DNA from: an uncultured Lachnospiraceae bacterium | GTDB taxonomy: Bacteria; Bacillota_A; Clostridia; Lachnospirales; Lachnospiraceae | Assembly (NCBI GenBank): GCA_910577835.1 | Contig: CAJTOU010000013.1 | Span: 1-64,000, forward strand | Length of the DNA stretch: 64,000 bases | Reading direction: 5' to 3' | In this document: positions 43,886 to 53,399 of the stretch, in pieces | Position numbering within the stretch: position 1 is the first letter of the stretch | Layout of the letters: every line of letters starts with the position of its first letter | Translations under genes and position numbers: made by a program | The notes under the pieces: model-generated | Told to the model about the DNA's origin: nothing | The model's input: the letters and a program-made list of their open reading frames with translations, nothing else | Databases searched by the model: none

Positions 43886-44308
43886 ATGTTAAATGTAGGA
43901 AGTCTTAACGACGGTGTTGTTCTTGACCACATTACAGCCGGAAAGTGCATGGAGGTCTATCATTATCTGGGTCTTGACAAGCTGGACTGTCAGGTTGCGA
44001 TTATCAAAAATGCCAAAAGTGAAAAAATGGGACGAAAGGATATTATTAAGATTGAATCTCCGTTAGACGTTGTGAATCTTGATATTTTAGCGTACCTTGA
44101 CCACAATATTACAGTAAATATTATTCATAATGGAGAAATTTCCGAGAAAAAAATACTGCGTCTTCCAAAAACAATTAAAAATGTATTAAAATGCAGAAAT
44201 CCAAGATGTATTACTTCAGAAGAGCAGGGACTTGACCAGATTTTTGTACTGACTGATACTGACAGACAGATTTACAGATGCAAATATTGTGACGAAAAAT
44301 TCAAATAA
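43886..44308 (+). CDS. pyrI: Aspartate carbamoyltransferase regulatory subunit
   Basis: A 140-residue regulatory chain that binds nucleotides and tunes PyrB. The N-terminal allosteric domain (MLNVGSLNDGVVLDHITAGK) is followed by a zinc domain with CxxxxC (CRNPRC) and CxxC (CKYC). ATG 43886 has AAAGGA upstream and gives the standard start; the longer frame from 43787 is in the gap and includes the 17-bp repeats. Its presence next to pyrB indicates an allosterically controlled holoenzyme. Confidence 0.95.
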   Translation: MLNVGSLNDGVVLDHITAGKCMEVYHYLGLDKLDCQVAIIKNAKSEKMGRKDIIKIESPLDVVNLDILAYLDHNITVNIIHNGEISEKKILRLPKTIKNVLKCRNPRCITSEEQGLDQIFVLTDTDRQIYRCKYCDEKFK

Positions 44309-44320
44309 AATATTATCATA

Positions 44321-44352
44321 GAAAAAACACCTGCCAAAAACAGGTGTTTTTA
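44321..44352. terminator. Shared terminator of pyrBI and rnpB
   Basis: AAAAAACACCTG-CCAAAAA-CAGGTGTTTTT is symmetric with an A-run on one side and a T-run on the other, so it can end both converging transcripts. Confidence 0.88.
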
Positions 44353-44353
44353 A

Positions 44354-44702
44354 GTGAGTAAAACTATAAGCCGGGTTATGTGTTCGATGGTCATCTATCT
44401 AGACCTGACGTCGCCGTCAGGCTCAAGCGACCTACCCGAAAGCATGGACGGGCCGCCCGCTTTCTTATTCGGTCTTGCTTCGGATGGGGTTTACAGAGCC
44501 CTGACTGTTACCAGACAGGCGGTAGTCTCTTACACTGCCTTTCCACCCTTACCAGTTAAACTGGCGGTTTATTTCTGTTGCACTTTCCTGGGAGTCGCCT
44601 CCACCGGACGTTATCCGGCATCCTGCCCTGTGAAGCCCGGACTTTCCTCACCTGCTGCCTTTCGGCACTTGCAGCCGCGACCATCCATTTTGCTCACCGT
44701 TA
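44354..44702 (-). ncRNA. rnpB: RNase P RNA
   Basis: The catalytic RNA that trims tRNA 5' ends. On the minus strand it shows the conserved GAGGAAAGTCCGGGCTTC (44649-44632) near its 5' end and the complementary ACATAACCCGGCTTATA (44383-44367) near its 3' end, with the loops GGTAAGGGTGGAAAGG and AAACCCCATCC in between. The length of about 350 nt and the arrangement are normal. The exact ends are estimated from the pairing of the outer helix. Confidence 0.92.
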
Positions 44703-44752
44703 AAACTATAACATTTTTCTTCTCTTTTGTCAAATCATGCAGTTTTTTCATT

Positions 44753-46414
44753 CTACAACCGAAAACATCCGCCTCCAATAAACTCACGAAGAAGTGAATT
44801 TGCCGGTACACTGTCGCTGCTTACCCCCAGAAAATAATCCATAAATTTCAACATTCTCTTTGCCTCTGTATAATAAGGACTGTCTGTCGGTATTCCAAAT
44901 AAAAGCGGCTCTACATATTGCTTTAATACTGCTAACTCATAAATAAGCGCTGAGTTAAACATGACATCTGCCTCCTCCTGAAATGGAAAAATATTCCGTT
45001 CCTCACCATTTCTTACAGACTGCCACCTTGCCAGAGTTTCCTCTGCACCCGTGCCCCTTGTTCTCGCATCCCTTACAATCCGGCGCAAAAGCCGGCAGTC
45101 CGTAGTGGAAATTCGATTATGTTCATCAACATTCAACTGTGTTAGTGCGCTTATATATATTTTAAACTTGCTTTCCTTTGGAAGAGTGTATGTCATTTTT
45201 TCATTTAAACAGTGAATTCCTTCTATTACAAGAATATCATCTTTTTCAAGCTTTAATGTATTTCCCTTATACAGACGCTTCCCTTCCACAAAATCAAACG
45301 TAGGAAGTTCTACCTCCATGCCCTGCAGAAGCTTTCCCATATCATTGTTAAATAAGGCAATATCCAGCGCTTCTAGTGCTTCAAAATCATAGTTTCCAGC
45401 GCTGTCTCTTGGGTTATCTTCTCTGTTTACAAAATAATTGTCCACTGCGATTGGATGTGGATGCAGTCCACAGGCGCGAAGCTGTATGGAAAGACGATGT
45501 GAAAATGTAGTCTTGCCGGAAGAAGACGGACCAGCAATAATCACAAATTTTATATTTCCTGCACTTTGAATTTTTTTTGCAATCTCGGCAATCTTCTGTT
45601 CCTGCAAAGCTTCCTGCACCAACATGATTTCTCCGATATTTCCCTTTGAAATCTGCTCATTTAATGCACCTACTGTATGTACTCCCATTAATGTGCCCCA
45701 TCTGGAGGATTCTTTTAAAATTCCAAAAACCTTTGCCTGTGGCCGAAACTGTGGAACCTCCTTCGGATTTTCCTTTACTGGCATTTGCAGTACAAAACCT
45801 TCATCATAAGGATAAAGCTCAAATTTTTTCAGATATCCGGTAGACAATACCATATATCCATAGAAATAATCTTCAAATTTATTCAACCGATAAACATTCA
45901 CTCTTGAGCTTCTTCTAAATCGAAACAGTCTTTCCTTGTCATACATGCCATGCTCTCTAAAAAATAAAATGGCATCATTTGTAGACACCACCCGCTTTTC
46001 AAAAGGAATATCAGCCTGCACGATTTCATTCATTCTTTCTTTTACCTGTTTTAAAACATCTTCTTTGACACTGACTTCGCCTTCAATTTCACAGTAATAT
46101 CCTCTGCTCAGAGAATACATGACATTAATCCCTTTGATTTTCTGTCCATATATATCATAAAAAGCCTTTAACATCACCATGACTACACTTCTTCTGTAAG
46201 TTTCATTTCCACAGATTGTATCTGTTGCCAGAAAAGAAATACTGCTTTTATCCTTAATGGTCTGCCCAAGCTCACTTAATTTATTATCCACCATTGCCAG
46301 CACAATATCATTTTCAAATCTATTCTGATATTCTGCTGCTATCTCTGCCAGTTTTGTTCCTTCAGTATAAGTTCTTCTTTCACCTTCTACCGTTACATAA
46401 AACTCTGTACTCAT
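44753..46414 (-). CDS. Nucleoside (uridine-type) kinase with N-terminal TGS domain
   Basis: A 553-residue two-part protein. Residues 1-60 form a TGS-like domain and 70-200 resemble the second domain of threonyl-tRNA synthetase (catalytic residues not obvious). Residues 285-500 are a uridine kinase/phosphoribulokinase domain with Walker A GPSSSGKTTF at 295-304, DNYFVNREDNPRD and RIVRDARTRG. This fusion is common in clostridia and annotated as nucleoside kinase; the substrate is probably uridine/cytidine or a related nucleoside. AGGAGG precedes the ATG. Confidence 0.88.
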   Translation of the reverse strand: MSTEFYVTVEGERRTYTEGTKLAEIAAEYQNRFENDIVLAMVDNKLSELGQTIKDKSSISFLATDTICGNETYRRSVVMVMLKAFYDIYGQKIKGINVMYSLSRGYYCEIEGEVSVKEDVLKQVKERMNEIVQADIPFEKRVVSTNDAILFFREHGMYDKERLFRFRRSSRVNVYRLNKFEDYFYGYMVLSTGYLKKFELYPYDEGFVLQMPVKENPKEVPQFRPQAKVFGILKESSRWGTLMGVHTVGALNEQISKGNIGEIMLVQEALQEQKIAEIAKKIQSAGNIKFVIIAGPSSSGKTTFSHRLSIQLRACGLHPHPIAVDNYFVNREDNPRDSAGNYDFEALEALDIALFNNDMGKLLQGMEVELPTFDFVEGKRLYKGNTLKLEKDDILVIEGIHCLNEKMTYTLPKESKFKIYISALTQLNVDEHNRISTTDCRLLRRIVRDARTRGTGAEETLARWQSVRNGEERNIFPFQEEADVMFNSALIYELAVLKQYVEPLLFGIPTDSPYYTEAKRMLKFMDYFLGVSSDSVPANSLLREFIGGGCFRL

Positions 46415-46441
46415 TGCAATACCTCCTGTGTCCGTTTTTCT

Positions 46442-47155
46442 TCACACCATTTTCTTAAACACCTCATCAATCAGTTTCGTGTCTCTTTGCAATTCCTCTC
46501 TCCTCTGTGCGGCCGCTTCTTTTGTATTCCCCTCAAGCTGCTGCAAAATTTGCATTTGCTGTCTTTTTTTCCATATAAGATATTCTTTTAAAACTGCATC
46601 CTTTTCCTCTATCAGTCTTTTTCCATAAAGATAATCCATTTCATCATAACTGTCTGTTCTGTTATTTTTCTGATTCTTTCTGACTGCTTTCAAAACCGTA
46701 TAGTATTTTCCCATATCAAAAATCATCTGTTCTCTTACAATTTGATATCCATTTTTTACCAGATATTTTCTTACAAGAAACACCTCTGAATGAGGTGATA
46801 AAACCAGCTCTTTTGCTGTTTTTACCACCTTTTCACCTTTCTCCAGTATATTTGCAATCAACTCTCCGCCCATACCTGCGATAATAATTGAATCTGCTTC
46901 ATTTTCACAAAGACCTTCCAGTCCGTCTGACTGTCTGGTTTCAATCCATTCTGATAAATTTTCTTCTTCTATATGTTTCCTTGCTCTTTCCAATGGCCCT
47001 CTGTTGATATCCAACGCAAAAGCACGTTTCACTGTTTTAGCCTTTACAAGTGCTATGGGCACATATGCGTGGTCTGTTCCAATATCTGCCGCGGCTCCGC
47101 AGGGAGCTACAAAGCTGATAACAAGCTTTAATCTGTCTGATATCTGCATTTTCAA
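46442..47155 (-). CDS. trmK: tRNA (adenine-22-N1)-methyltransferase
   Basis: A 237-residue SAM-dependent methyltransferase that makes m1A22 in tRNAs. The opening (ISDRLKLVISFV), the SAM-binding ADIGTDHAYVPIALV and IIIAGMGGELIANIL are typical, followed by a C-terminal coiled-coil. It starts at TTG 47155, with GAAGG six bases away, or at the ATG six bases later. Adjacent to rpoD, as in Bacillus. Confidence 0.92.
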   Translation of the reverse strand: MKMQISDRLKLVISFVAPCGAAADIGTDHAYVPIALVKAKTVKRAFALDINRGPLERARKHIEEENLSEWIETRQSDGLEGLCENEADSIIIAGMGGELIANILEKGEKVVKTAKELVLSPHSEVFLVRKYLVKNGYQIVREQMIFDMGKYYTVLKAVRKNQKNNRTDSYDEMDYLYGKRLIEEKDAVLKEYLIWKKRQQMQILQQLEGNTKEAAAQRREELQRDTKLIDEVFKKMV

Positions 47156-47167
47156 TATATACCTTCT

Positions 47168-48220
47168 TTAACTTTCCAAAAAATCCCTCAACTTACGGCT
47201 TTTATTTGGATGCTTTATCTTCCACAATGCCTTTGCCTCAATTTGCCGGATTCTCTCTCTTGTAACGTTAAATTCCTTCCCAACTTCTTCTAAGGTCCTT
47301 TCCTTTCCGTCATCTAAGCCGTATCTCATAATCAGCACCTTTTTCTCACGGTCCGAAAGGCTGTCCATAACCTCTATCAGCTTTTCTCGAAGCAGTGTAT
47401 TAGTCGCTGCCTGTACCGGTGTTGCAATATGCTCATCCTGTATAAAGTCTCCCAGATGACTGTCCTCTTCCTCGCCTATCGGTGTTTCCAGCGATACTGG
47501 CTCCTGCGCAAGTTTTAATACCTCGTTCACCTTTTCTGATGTCAGCCCCATACGTTCTGCGATTTCCTCCAGTTCCGGCTCTCTTCCAAGCTCATTCAAC
47601 AGCTCTCTCTGGGCACGCATAACCTTATTGATAGTATCTACCATATGAACTGGAATACGAATCGTTCTTGCCTGGTCAGCAATCGCTCTTGTAATTGCCT
47701 GCTTAATCCACCATGTTGCATAGGTGCTGAATTTATATCCTTTTCGATAATCAAAACGCTCTACCGCCTTCATAAGTCCGATATTTCCTTCCTGAATCAA
47801 ATCCAGAAAAGACATTCCGCGTCCGAGATATTTTTTTGCAATACTGACAACCAGTCTCAAATTTGCCTCAGCAAGTTCTTCCTTTGCAGCCACATCCCCC
47901 TGCTCAATCTTTTTTGCACACTCCACCTCCTGTTCTGCTGTCATCAGAGGATATTTACCCATTTCCTTTAAATACATTCTGACAGAATCACTTAATCCTA
48001 TGACATCTGGCACAGAATCATCCAAATCAATAATATTCTGGCTTTCCTTCTCTATCTTTTCCATTTCTTCCAGTGTTTCTTCGTCCAGCTCGGGAAATTC
48101 CTCATCGTCTCTCAAAAGGTCCTCCTCATTTAAAATTTCTTCCTCCGGCTCCTGAAAAAAATCCTCCTGTTCAGAAGTATCAGCGGTATTTCTCATTATA
48201 TCTTCCTTCATTTTTTTCAC
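47168..48220 (-). CDS. rpoD: Primary sigma factor RpoD (SigA)
   Basis: The housekeeping sigma-70. The protein is about 350 residues with a short acidic N-terminus (about 85 residues in place of full region 1.1). Region 1.2 (DSVRMYLKEMG), region 2 (NLRLVVSIAKKYLGRGM, FSTYATWWIKQAITRAIADQ), region 3 and region 4 (EVGKEFNVTRERIRQIEAKAL) are all intact. The annotated start is GTG 48220, but ATG 48211 (after AAGGGTG) and ATG 48196 (after AAGGAAG) are equally plausible. It follows dnaG by 25 bp; rpsU is not nearby. Confidence 0.97.
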   Translation of the reverse strand: MKKMKEDIMRNTADTSEQEDFFQEPEEEILNEEDLLRDDEEFPELDEETLEEMEKIEKESQNIIDLDDSVPDVIGLSDSVRMYLKEMGKYPLMTAEQEVECAKKIEQGDVAAKEELAEANLRLVVSIAKKYLGRGMSFLDLIQEGNIGLMKAVERFDYRKGYKFSTYATWWIKQAITRAIADQARTIRIPVHMVDTINKVMRAQRELLNELGREPELEEIAERMGLTSEKVNEVLKLAQEPVSLETPIGEEEDSHLGDFIQDEHIATPVQAATNTLLREKLIEVMDSLSDREKKVLIMRYGLDDGKERTLEEVGKEFNVTRERIRQIEAKALWKIKHPNKSRKLRDFLES

Positions 48221-48245
48221 CCTTCAACACAATGAATTAAATAAA

Positions 48246-50012
48246 TTACAAATAAATATGAACAGATTTTAACGCCTGCTGTTCTTTTATGATTTCCTGT
48301 AATTCTTTTACATCGGCTGCCTTTCTGCTTCTATTTTCAAGACTGTTTTTCTTTATCTTTCTTACCGTGTCATTCAATGCCTTTTCTCTTTCTGTCAGTG
48401 ACATTTCATGCCGCAGCGGCATATTAAACAGTGCTGAAACCTCTCTGTGTTCCTCTTCACTTTCAAAATAATCTATAATTTTTGCCGGATTAATGTCATG
48501 ATTTCGAATCTGTTCAAACAATAATTCCGCAACCTTATTATATACAGGTTCCGAAAAATCATTCTGATTGATAACCGGTGATATTTTATCTAAAAGTGAA
48601 GGTTCGTCCAAAATCCATGTAATTAAAATTTTTTGTGCCTGCAAAATACCTGTTCCGACATCTGCCTTCTTCTCTTTTGATGCTGTATATTCCTGACCTG
48701 TATTCCTTTTTCCCTCACGAGCCGCATAGGTATATGCCTGTCTGCTTATGGATTTTGTCAGGCTTTCCTTTGGAATTTGATATTCGCGGCTGACTGCATC
48801 AATATATACATTACGTTCAAGCTCGTCCTCAAATTCCAAAAGCCTCCTTGCTATCTCTGTATAAACTGCTGCTTTTTGGTCAGGGTCCTCCTGATGAACC
48901 CCTGCCATAAGCTGGTCTATTTCAAAAAGAAAACTGTTTCTTGCATTTTGTATGCGTTCTTCATAAGCATCAGCCCCAAGATTTTTTATAAATTCATCAG
49001 GGTCCTTATACGGCTTCATATGAATTACCTTTGCTGACAATCCCGCCTCCCGAAGCATGGGAACCGCCCGCAGAGCTGCCCGGATTCCTGCTGCATCACT
49101 GTCATAGGTAAGATATACAGTCTCTGTATACCGTTTCATCAGAAGACACTGCCTTTGAGTAAATGCAGTTCCAAGAGAAGCAACAGCATTCGAAAAACCT
49201 GCCTGATGAAGCGCAATAACATCCATATAACCTTCACAGATTAAAAGACTACCTTTTTTGCTTGTTCTTGCATAATTCATTCCATAAAGATTTCGGCTTT
49301 TGTCAAACAAAACTGTTTCCGGTGAATTTAAATATTTCGGTTCTCCTTCTCCCATTACGCGGCCTCCAAAACCGATTACCTTATTATTAATATCCATAAT
49401 CGGAAATATTACCCTGTTGATAAACTTATCATATACACCGCGCTCACTATATGTGAACAGTCCGCTTTCCTTTAATATCTCATCTTGATATCCTTTGTCC
49501 CGCAAATACCGGTACAGGTCATCGCGGTACTTCTGGGAGTATCCAAGTCCGAACTTTACAATTGTCTCATCTGATAATCCCCTGCCCCGCAGGTATTGAT
49601 ATGCCTGTCCGCCCTTTTCGCTTTTTAAAAGCCGAAAAAAATATTTCGCTGTTTCTTTGTTTATTTCCAGAAGAGCCGTCTTTAAGTCACTTTTTTTCTT
49701 TTCCTCAGGAGAATATTCTGTCTTTGGAAGCTCAATGCCTGCCCTCTGTGCCAAAAATCTTACAGCTTCCGGAAAAGTAAAATTTTCATATTTCATAATA
49801 AAAGAGTATACATTTCCGCCTTCTCCACAACCAAAACAGTGAAAAATCTGCCTTTGTCCGTTTACGGAAAAAGAAGGGGACTTTTCATTATGAAAGGGAC
49901 ACAGCCCAAAATAGGCATTGCCCTTTTTTTTCAGCTTTACATAATCAGAGATTACATCTGTAATATCGTTTCTGCTTCTTATTTCTTCAATCAAATCGTC
50001 CGAATAATACAT
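48246..50012 (-). CDS. dnaG: DNA primase
   Basis: The 588-residue primase that makes RNA primers at the replication fork. The N-terminal CHC2 zinc finger has Cys38, His41, Cys59 and Cys62 (CPFH...CFGCG). The catalytic core (about 120-340) has the TOPRIM motifs with LLICEGYMDVIALH and YDSDAAGIRAA. The C-terminal 160 residues bind the helicase. GGAAG precedes the ATG. With rpoD it keeps the core of the macromolecular synthesis operon. Confidence 0.97.
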   Translation of the reverse strand: MYYSDDLIEEIRSRNDITDVISDYVKLKKKGNAYFGLCPFHNEKSPSFSVNGQRQIFHCFGCGEGGNVYSFIMKYENFTFPEAVRFLAQRAGIELPKTEYSPEEKKKSDLKTALLEINKETAKYFFRLLKSEKGGQAYQYLRGRGLSDETIVKFGLGYSQKYRDDLYRYLRDKGYQDEILKESGLFTYSERGVYDKFINRVIFPIMDINNKVIGFGGRVMGEGEPKYLNSPETVLFDKSRNLYGMNYARTSKKGSLLICEGYMDVIALHQAGFSNAVASLGTAFTQRQCLLMKRYTETVYLTYDSDAAGIRAALRAVPMLREAGLSAKVIHMKPYKDPDEFIKNLGADAYEERIQNARNSFLFEIDQLMAGVHQEDPDQKAAVYTEIARRLLEFEDELERNVYIDAVSREYQIPKESLTKSISRQAYTYAAREGKRNTGQEYTASKEKKADVGTGILQAQKILITWILDEPSLLDKISPVINQNDFSEPVYNKVAELLFEQIRNHDINPAKIIDYFESEEEHREVSALFNMPLRHEMSLTEREKALNDTVRKIKKNSLENRSRKAADVKELQEIIKEQQALKSVHIYL

Positions 50013-50158
50013 TTTTCTTTCCTTCTTTAATCTCTTTGTTCTTTATAAAAAAGCATTTTATTGAAATAGTATATATCTAAATTCTAATATATGATTTTCT
50101 TGTGGAAAATATGACTGAAAAATCTAAATTTTCCCTGTTTTCCGCCAATATTAAGCAC

Positions 50159-50869
50159 TTATCCAACTGCTGCCTCCAGTGCTGTCTCTATCATATCCGT
50201 AAAGGAATTTTGTCTCTGTTCTGCCGTTGTGTTTTCGCTTGAAACAAAGGAATCTGAAATGGTAAGCAGACAGGCCGCCTGTTTTTTACAGGCCGCGGCA
50301 TTGTGAAACAGTGCAAAGCTCTCCATTTCCACCGCCAAACAACCTTGTCCATATAACTTTTTATAATAATCTGCACCGTCTTCTCTGTAAAAGACATCTG
50401 TGGAATGAACCATTCCTTCCATCAGTCTTTTTCCCAATGCTTCTGATGCTTTTCTCAATTTGTGATTCAATATTTCTGATGGAAAAGCAACATCTTTATT
50501 ATATCCGCTCTGAACAAGTGCATAAGTGGATTCAGAATAAGATTTTGTAACCAGCAGCAGGTCAAGCAGATTTAATTCTTTACAGTAGGAACCTGCTGAG
50601 CCAATGCGGATAATATTTTCAACATTATAAAAATGAAACAGTTCGTAGGAATAAATTCCCATTGATGGCATCCCCATACCAGAACCCATAACAGAAATAC
50701 GTTTTCCCCTGTATTCGCCTGTATAGCCGTACATACCTCTTACATCATTAAATAATACAGGACATGCCAGATAGGTTTCAGCTATAAATTTTGCCCTTAA
50801 TGGGTCTCCCGGCATAATAACTGTACCGGCGATTTGTTCTCTGCCGGCATTGTTGTGCGGTGTAGACAT
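50159..50869 (-). CDS. deoD: Purine-nucleoside phosphorylase DeoD-type
   Basis: A 236-residue hexameric-type PNP that splits purine (deoxy)nucleosides with phosphate for salvage. Phosphate- and sugar-binding motifs are visible: VIMPGDPLRAKFIAE, GSGMGMPSMGIYSYEL, RIGSAGS and AVEMESFALF. AGGAGG precedes the ATG. It is a single gene, divergent from the sortase locus. Confidence 0.96.
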   Translation of the reverse strand: MSTPHNNAGREQIAGTVIMPGDPLRAKFIAETYLACPVLFNDVRGMYGYTGEYRGKRISVMGSGMGMPSMGIYSYELFHFYNVENIIRIGSAGSYCKELNLLDLLLVTKSYSESTYALVQSGYNKDVAFPSEILNHKLRKASEALGKRLMEGMVHSTDVFYREDGADYYKKLYGQGCLAVEMESFALFHNAAACKKQAACLLTISDSFVSSENTTAEQRQNSFTDMIETALEAAVG

Positions 50870-51048
50870 AAATTTTACCTCCTGTTTCCAAATATTTGTT
50901 TTTTACTCATTTCTACATATAATACCATATTCAGAGGATAAAATCTACACTCTTTCAAAAGAAAAAGTATCCGTCTGCCAGAATCCCCTATTGGTGAATA
51001 AGAAATGTACAAATTTTAAAACATCTCCAAAAAAAATGTAAATTATTG

Positions 51049-51077
51049 TTGACATTCATGAATCTTTAGTATATCAT
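51049..51077 (+). promoter_or_regulatory. Promoter of the surface-protein/sortase locus
   Basis: A perfect TTGACA (51049-51054), a 17-bp spacer and TATCAT (51072-51077), 36 bp upstream of the start codon, which also has a strong AGGAGG. Together these suggest high expression. Confidence 0.8.
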
Positions 51078-51112
51078 ATACGTATCTTTTAAAAACAAAA
51101 GGAGGTTATATT

Positions 51113-51697
51113 ATGTTTAAAAGATTAGTAGCTGTAGCTACAGCAACAATGTTAACTATTGCAATGTCTGTATCTGCATTTGCAGCAACAGGAGTTTCAG
51201 CTAAGGAGCAAGAGCTTATTAATAGCCTTCCAGCTGATTATCAGGCTAAAGCTGAAAGTATTTTGAAAGATGCTGACCTTACAGATGCAGAGGTAGCTCA
51301 GGTTCAGAAGGCTGTTAAAGAAGTTAAAGCTGGCAAGAGCGTTGAAGAGTTAAAAGCTCTTGGCGAGGCAGAACTTACTAAAATGGCTAATGACGTACTT
51401 GCAAAAGTAGATACAATTGTAAAGAAGTATGATATTAAGATTTCCGCTGCAGATGTTGTAAAGCTTGCACAGGCAAAGACACCAGCAGAAATTAACGCTG
51501 TCACTGTTACAGTAGGAAATCCTAAGGGAACACCAACTCCTGCTCCTACTCAGGGCAATAACAAGAACGATGGAAATCTTAACACAACTCCTAAGGGTGT
51601 TGATTTTTCAACCACAGCTGCTGTCGTTGCAGGTTTAGGCTTATCAGTTGCTGGTATTGCAGTTATCGCTAAGAAAAAAGACTTAGTAAATGCATAA
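51113..51697 (+). CDS. Secreted, C-terminally anchored surface protein (likely sortase substrate)
   Basis: A 194-residue exported protein. A signal peptide (1-25, ending SVSAFA) precedes a highly helical, Ala/Lys/Glu-rich domain (26-130), a Pro/Thr/Asn-rich linker (136-156), the motif NTTPKG (157-162), a hydrophobic helix (168-186) and a short AKKKDLVNA tail. This is the plan of a wall-sorting signal, but the motif lacks the usual Thr before Gly (compare PKTG). Codons are strongly biased to GCT, GAA and AAG, unlike its neighbours, which fits an abundant protein. It overlaps the sortase gene by 8 bp. No domain homology recognised. Confidence 0.8.
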   Translation: MFKRLVAVATATMLTIAMSVSAFAATGVSAKEQELINSLPADYQAKAESILKDADLTDAEVAQVQKAVKEVKAGKSVEELKALGEAELTKMANDVLAKVDTIVKKYDIKISAADVVKLAQAKTPAEINAVTVTVGNPKGTPTPAPTQGNNKNDGNLNTTPKGVDFSTTAAVVAGLGLSVAGIAVIAKKKDLVNA

Positions 51698-52373
51698 TCG
51701 GTCAATCCGAAAATTTAATAAAATGATGGCATATATTTATATGCCATTATTTTTTTCTATTCTGTCCTACGGAATAGTCTATCTGATGTATTCAGATATG
51801 ATTTCACTGGCAACGAATGTAATCTCTCTGATTTCATCAGATTATGAACCAACCTTTTCGTTAAGCAATCGAGATGTATTCAATATTGAAGAACCTGTTG
51901 TCCCATCAGAGGATAATACTATAAAACTGAGTGATATTACCCGTCCGCAATTTGGAGATTTATATGCCTATGTAAAATGTTCAGATATCGGTTTGGATGC
52001 TCCTGTATACTGGGGTGATACAAATGAACTTGCAAAACTTGGCGCCACACAGCACTCGGTTTCCTATATGCCCGGATTTGGCGGACTTCTTATGATTGGC
52101 GCACATAACAATACATTTTTTAACTGCTTAAAAAACATTGAGATTGGTCATATAATAACCATAGAAACCAGTTATGGAACCTATACCTATAAGGTAGCCT
52201 CCACAGAGGTAGTGGATGTTACCGTAGAAGGCAAAAGTGAGGTATATAACTATTATACAGATTATGAACACCTGATTTTGTATACCTGCTATCCTTTTGA
52301 TATGCTGTCACATACAAATAATCGTTTTATGGTTCATGCCGATTTTGTTTCAGGTCCGACTGTTGTGGATTAA
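51690..52373 (+). CDS. Sortase (class B/D-like)
   Basis: A 227-residue membrane transpeptidase with an N-terminal anchor helix (about 12-35) and a sortase barrel. The catalytic triad is visible: His139 in GAHNNTFF, Cys200 in LILYTCYPF and Arg212 in NNRFMVHA. It is best matched to class D or B by length and by the TxTCYP pattern. It starts at ATG 51690 within the end of the substrate gene (ATGCATAA overlap), with only a weak ribosome site, so translation is probably coupled. Its dedicated substrate is likely the preceding surface protein. Confidence 0.88.
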   Translation: MHNRSIRKFNKMMAYIYMPLFFSILSYGIVYLMYSDMISLATNVISLISSDYEPTFSLSNRDVFNIEEPVVPSEDNTIKLSDITRPQFGDLYAYVKCSDIGLDAPVYWGDTNELAKLGATQHSVSYMPGFGGLLMIGAHNNTFFNCLKNIEIGHIITIETSYGTYTYKVASTEVVDVTVEGKSEVYNYYTDYEHLILYTCYPFDMLSHTNNRFMVHADFVSGPTVVD

Positions 52374-52386
52374 AGGAGGCTTATTC

Positions 52387-53286
52387 ATGAAACATGAAAG
52401 ACATCATTCAAAAAGCGATTCAAAGTTAAAACAGGCTGTCTGTATTATTACCAGTTTTCTCTTAGCTGTATCGCTGACCATTATTGTATTATGCATTTCG
52501 CTAAAAACTGGATTTATGAATCAGGACAAAGTGATACAGGGATTTTCTGATTCAGGCTATTATATATCCATATATAATAATATGTTGGACAGATGTGAAA
52601 ACGAGGCGCTTGTTTCCGGTCTGTCAGAAGAAATATTTGATGGTGTATTCAGTATAGACGAGCTGACAAGCTACTGTGATACATATATTATGTCACTAAT
52701 AAATGAACAGAAACATGAGATGGATACATCTGCCATGGAAACAAAATTATCGGAAAATATAAAAAACTATGCCGAAGAACATAATCTGGTAGTAGACGGC
52801 GATATTGATACAGTGATTGCAAGTTTTACTTCCGCTGTTATTTCATACTATAAATCCGCCGTTCAGTTTCCATATTTCGACCAGATTTCCTCTCTTTTTC
52901 GATTATTTAATAAGCTGCTGACTTATTTAATGCCATGTATGATTATTTTTTCTCTGATTTTGGTTATTTTGATTATTCGCTTAAATACCTTTAAGAAAAA
53001 CCGGATTTTCAGATATCTGTCATACGCTTTTTTGTCCTCTTCCTTATCACTTTTAGTAATACCTGTATTTTCATATATTACTAAATTTTATAAAAGGCTG
53101 GTATTTTCAGAGGAACATGAATATAAATATGTAGTTGCTTATATCGACAATGGATTGAAAATTTTTGTAATTATTGGAATTGTTCTTTTTGTATTGGGTA
53201 TTATATCCATTCTTAACGGCGCAATAATCAAGAAAAAGCTAAAAGAAGAACATGTACCGATTCATCACCATCATCATGAACAATAA
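52387..53286 (+). CDS. Membrane protein of the sortase locus, unknown (299 aa)
   Basis: A protein with a His/Ser/Lys-rich cytoplasmic start, TM1 (about 20-40), an extracytoplasmic helical domain of about 120 residues, then three transmembrane helices (about 185-210, 220-240, 263-285) and a His-rich C-terminus (five consecutive His). No family is recognised. AAAGGAGG lies seven bases before ATG 52387, 13 bp after the sortase stop, so it belongs to the same operon. It may help present or regulate the surface protein; that is conjecture. The His cluster could bind metal. Confidence 0.8.
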   Translation: MKHERHHSKSDSKLKQAVCIITSFLLAVSLTIIVLCISLKTGFMNQDKVIQGFSDSGYYISIYNNMLDRCENEALVSGLSEEIFDGVFSIDELTSYCDTYIMSLINEQKHEMDTSAMETKLSENIKNYAEEHNLVVDGDIDTVIASFTSAVISYYKSAVQFPYFDQISSLFRLFNKLLTYLMPCMIIFSLILVILIIRLNTFKKNRIFRYLSYAFLSSSLSLLVIPVFSYITKFYKRLVFSEEHEYKYVVAYIDNGLKIFVIIGIVLFVLGIISILNGAIIKKKLKEEHVPIHHHHHEQ

Positions 53287-53330
53287 TAAAAAAGGCAAAG
53301 TAAGTATAATATCTGCTTTGTCTTTTTATT
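53287..53330 (+). terminator. Terminator of the sortase operon
   Basis: AAAAAGGCAAAG and CTTTGTCTTTTT pair with one mismatch around a loop of about 15 nt and are followed by a T-run on the plus strand. Confidence 0.7.
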
Positions 53331-53399
53331 ATAAGCAATACAGCCAATATCCTATTTTATCGACTCTTTTATAATATTACCAGACGGAGATTTTCTTCT

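Noticed and set aside
53262..53286. His-rich end of the 299-aa membrane protein resembling an affinity tag
   Set aside because: The codons are mixed CAT/CAC within natural flanking sequence, with no vector-like context, so it is native.
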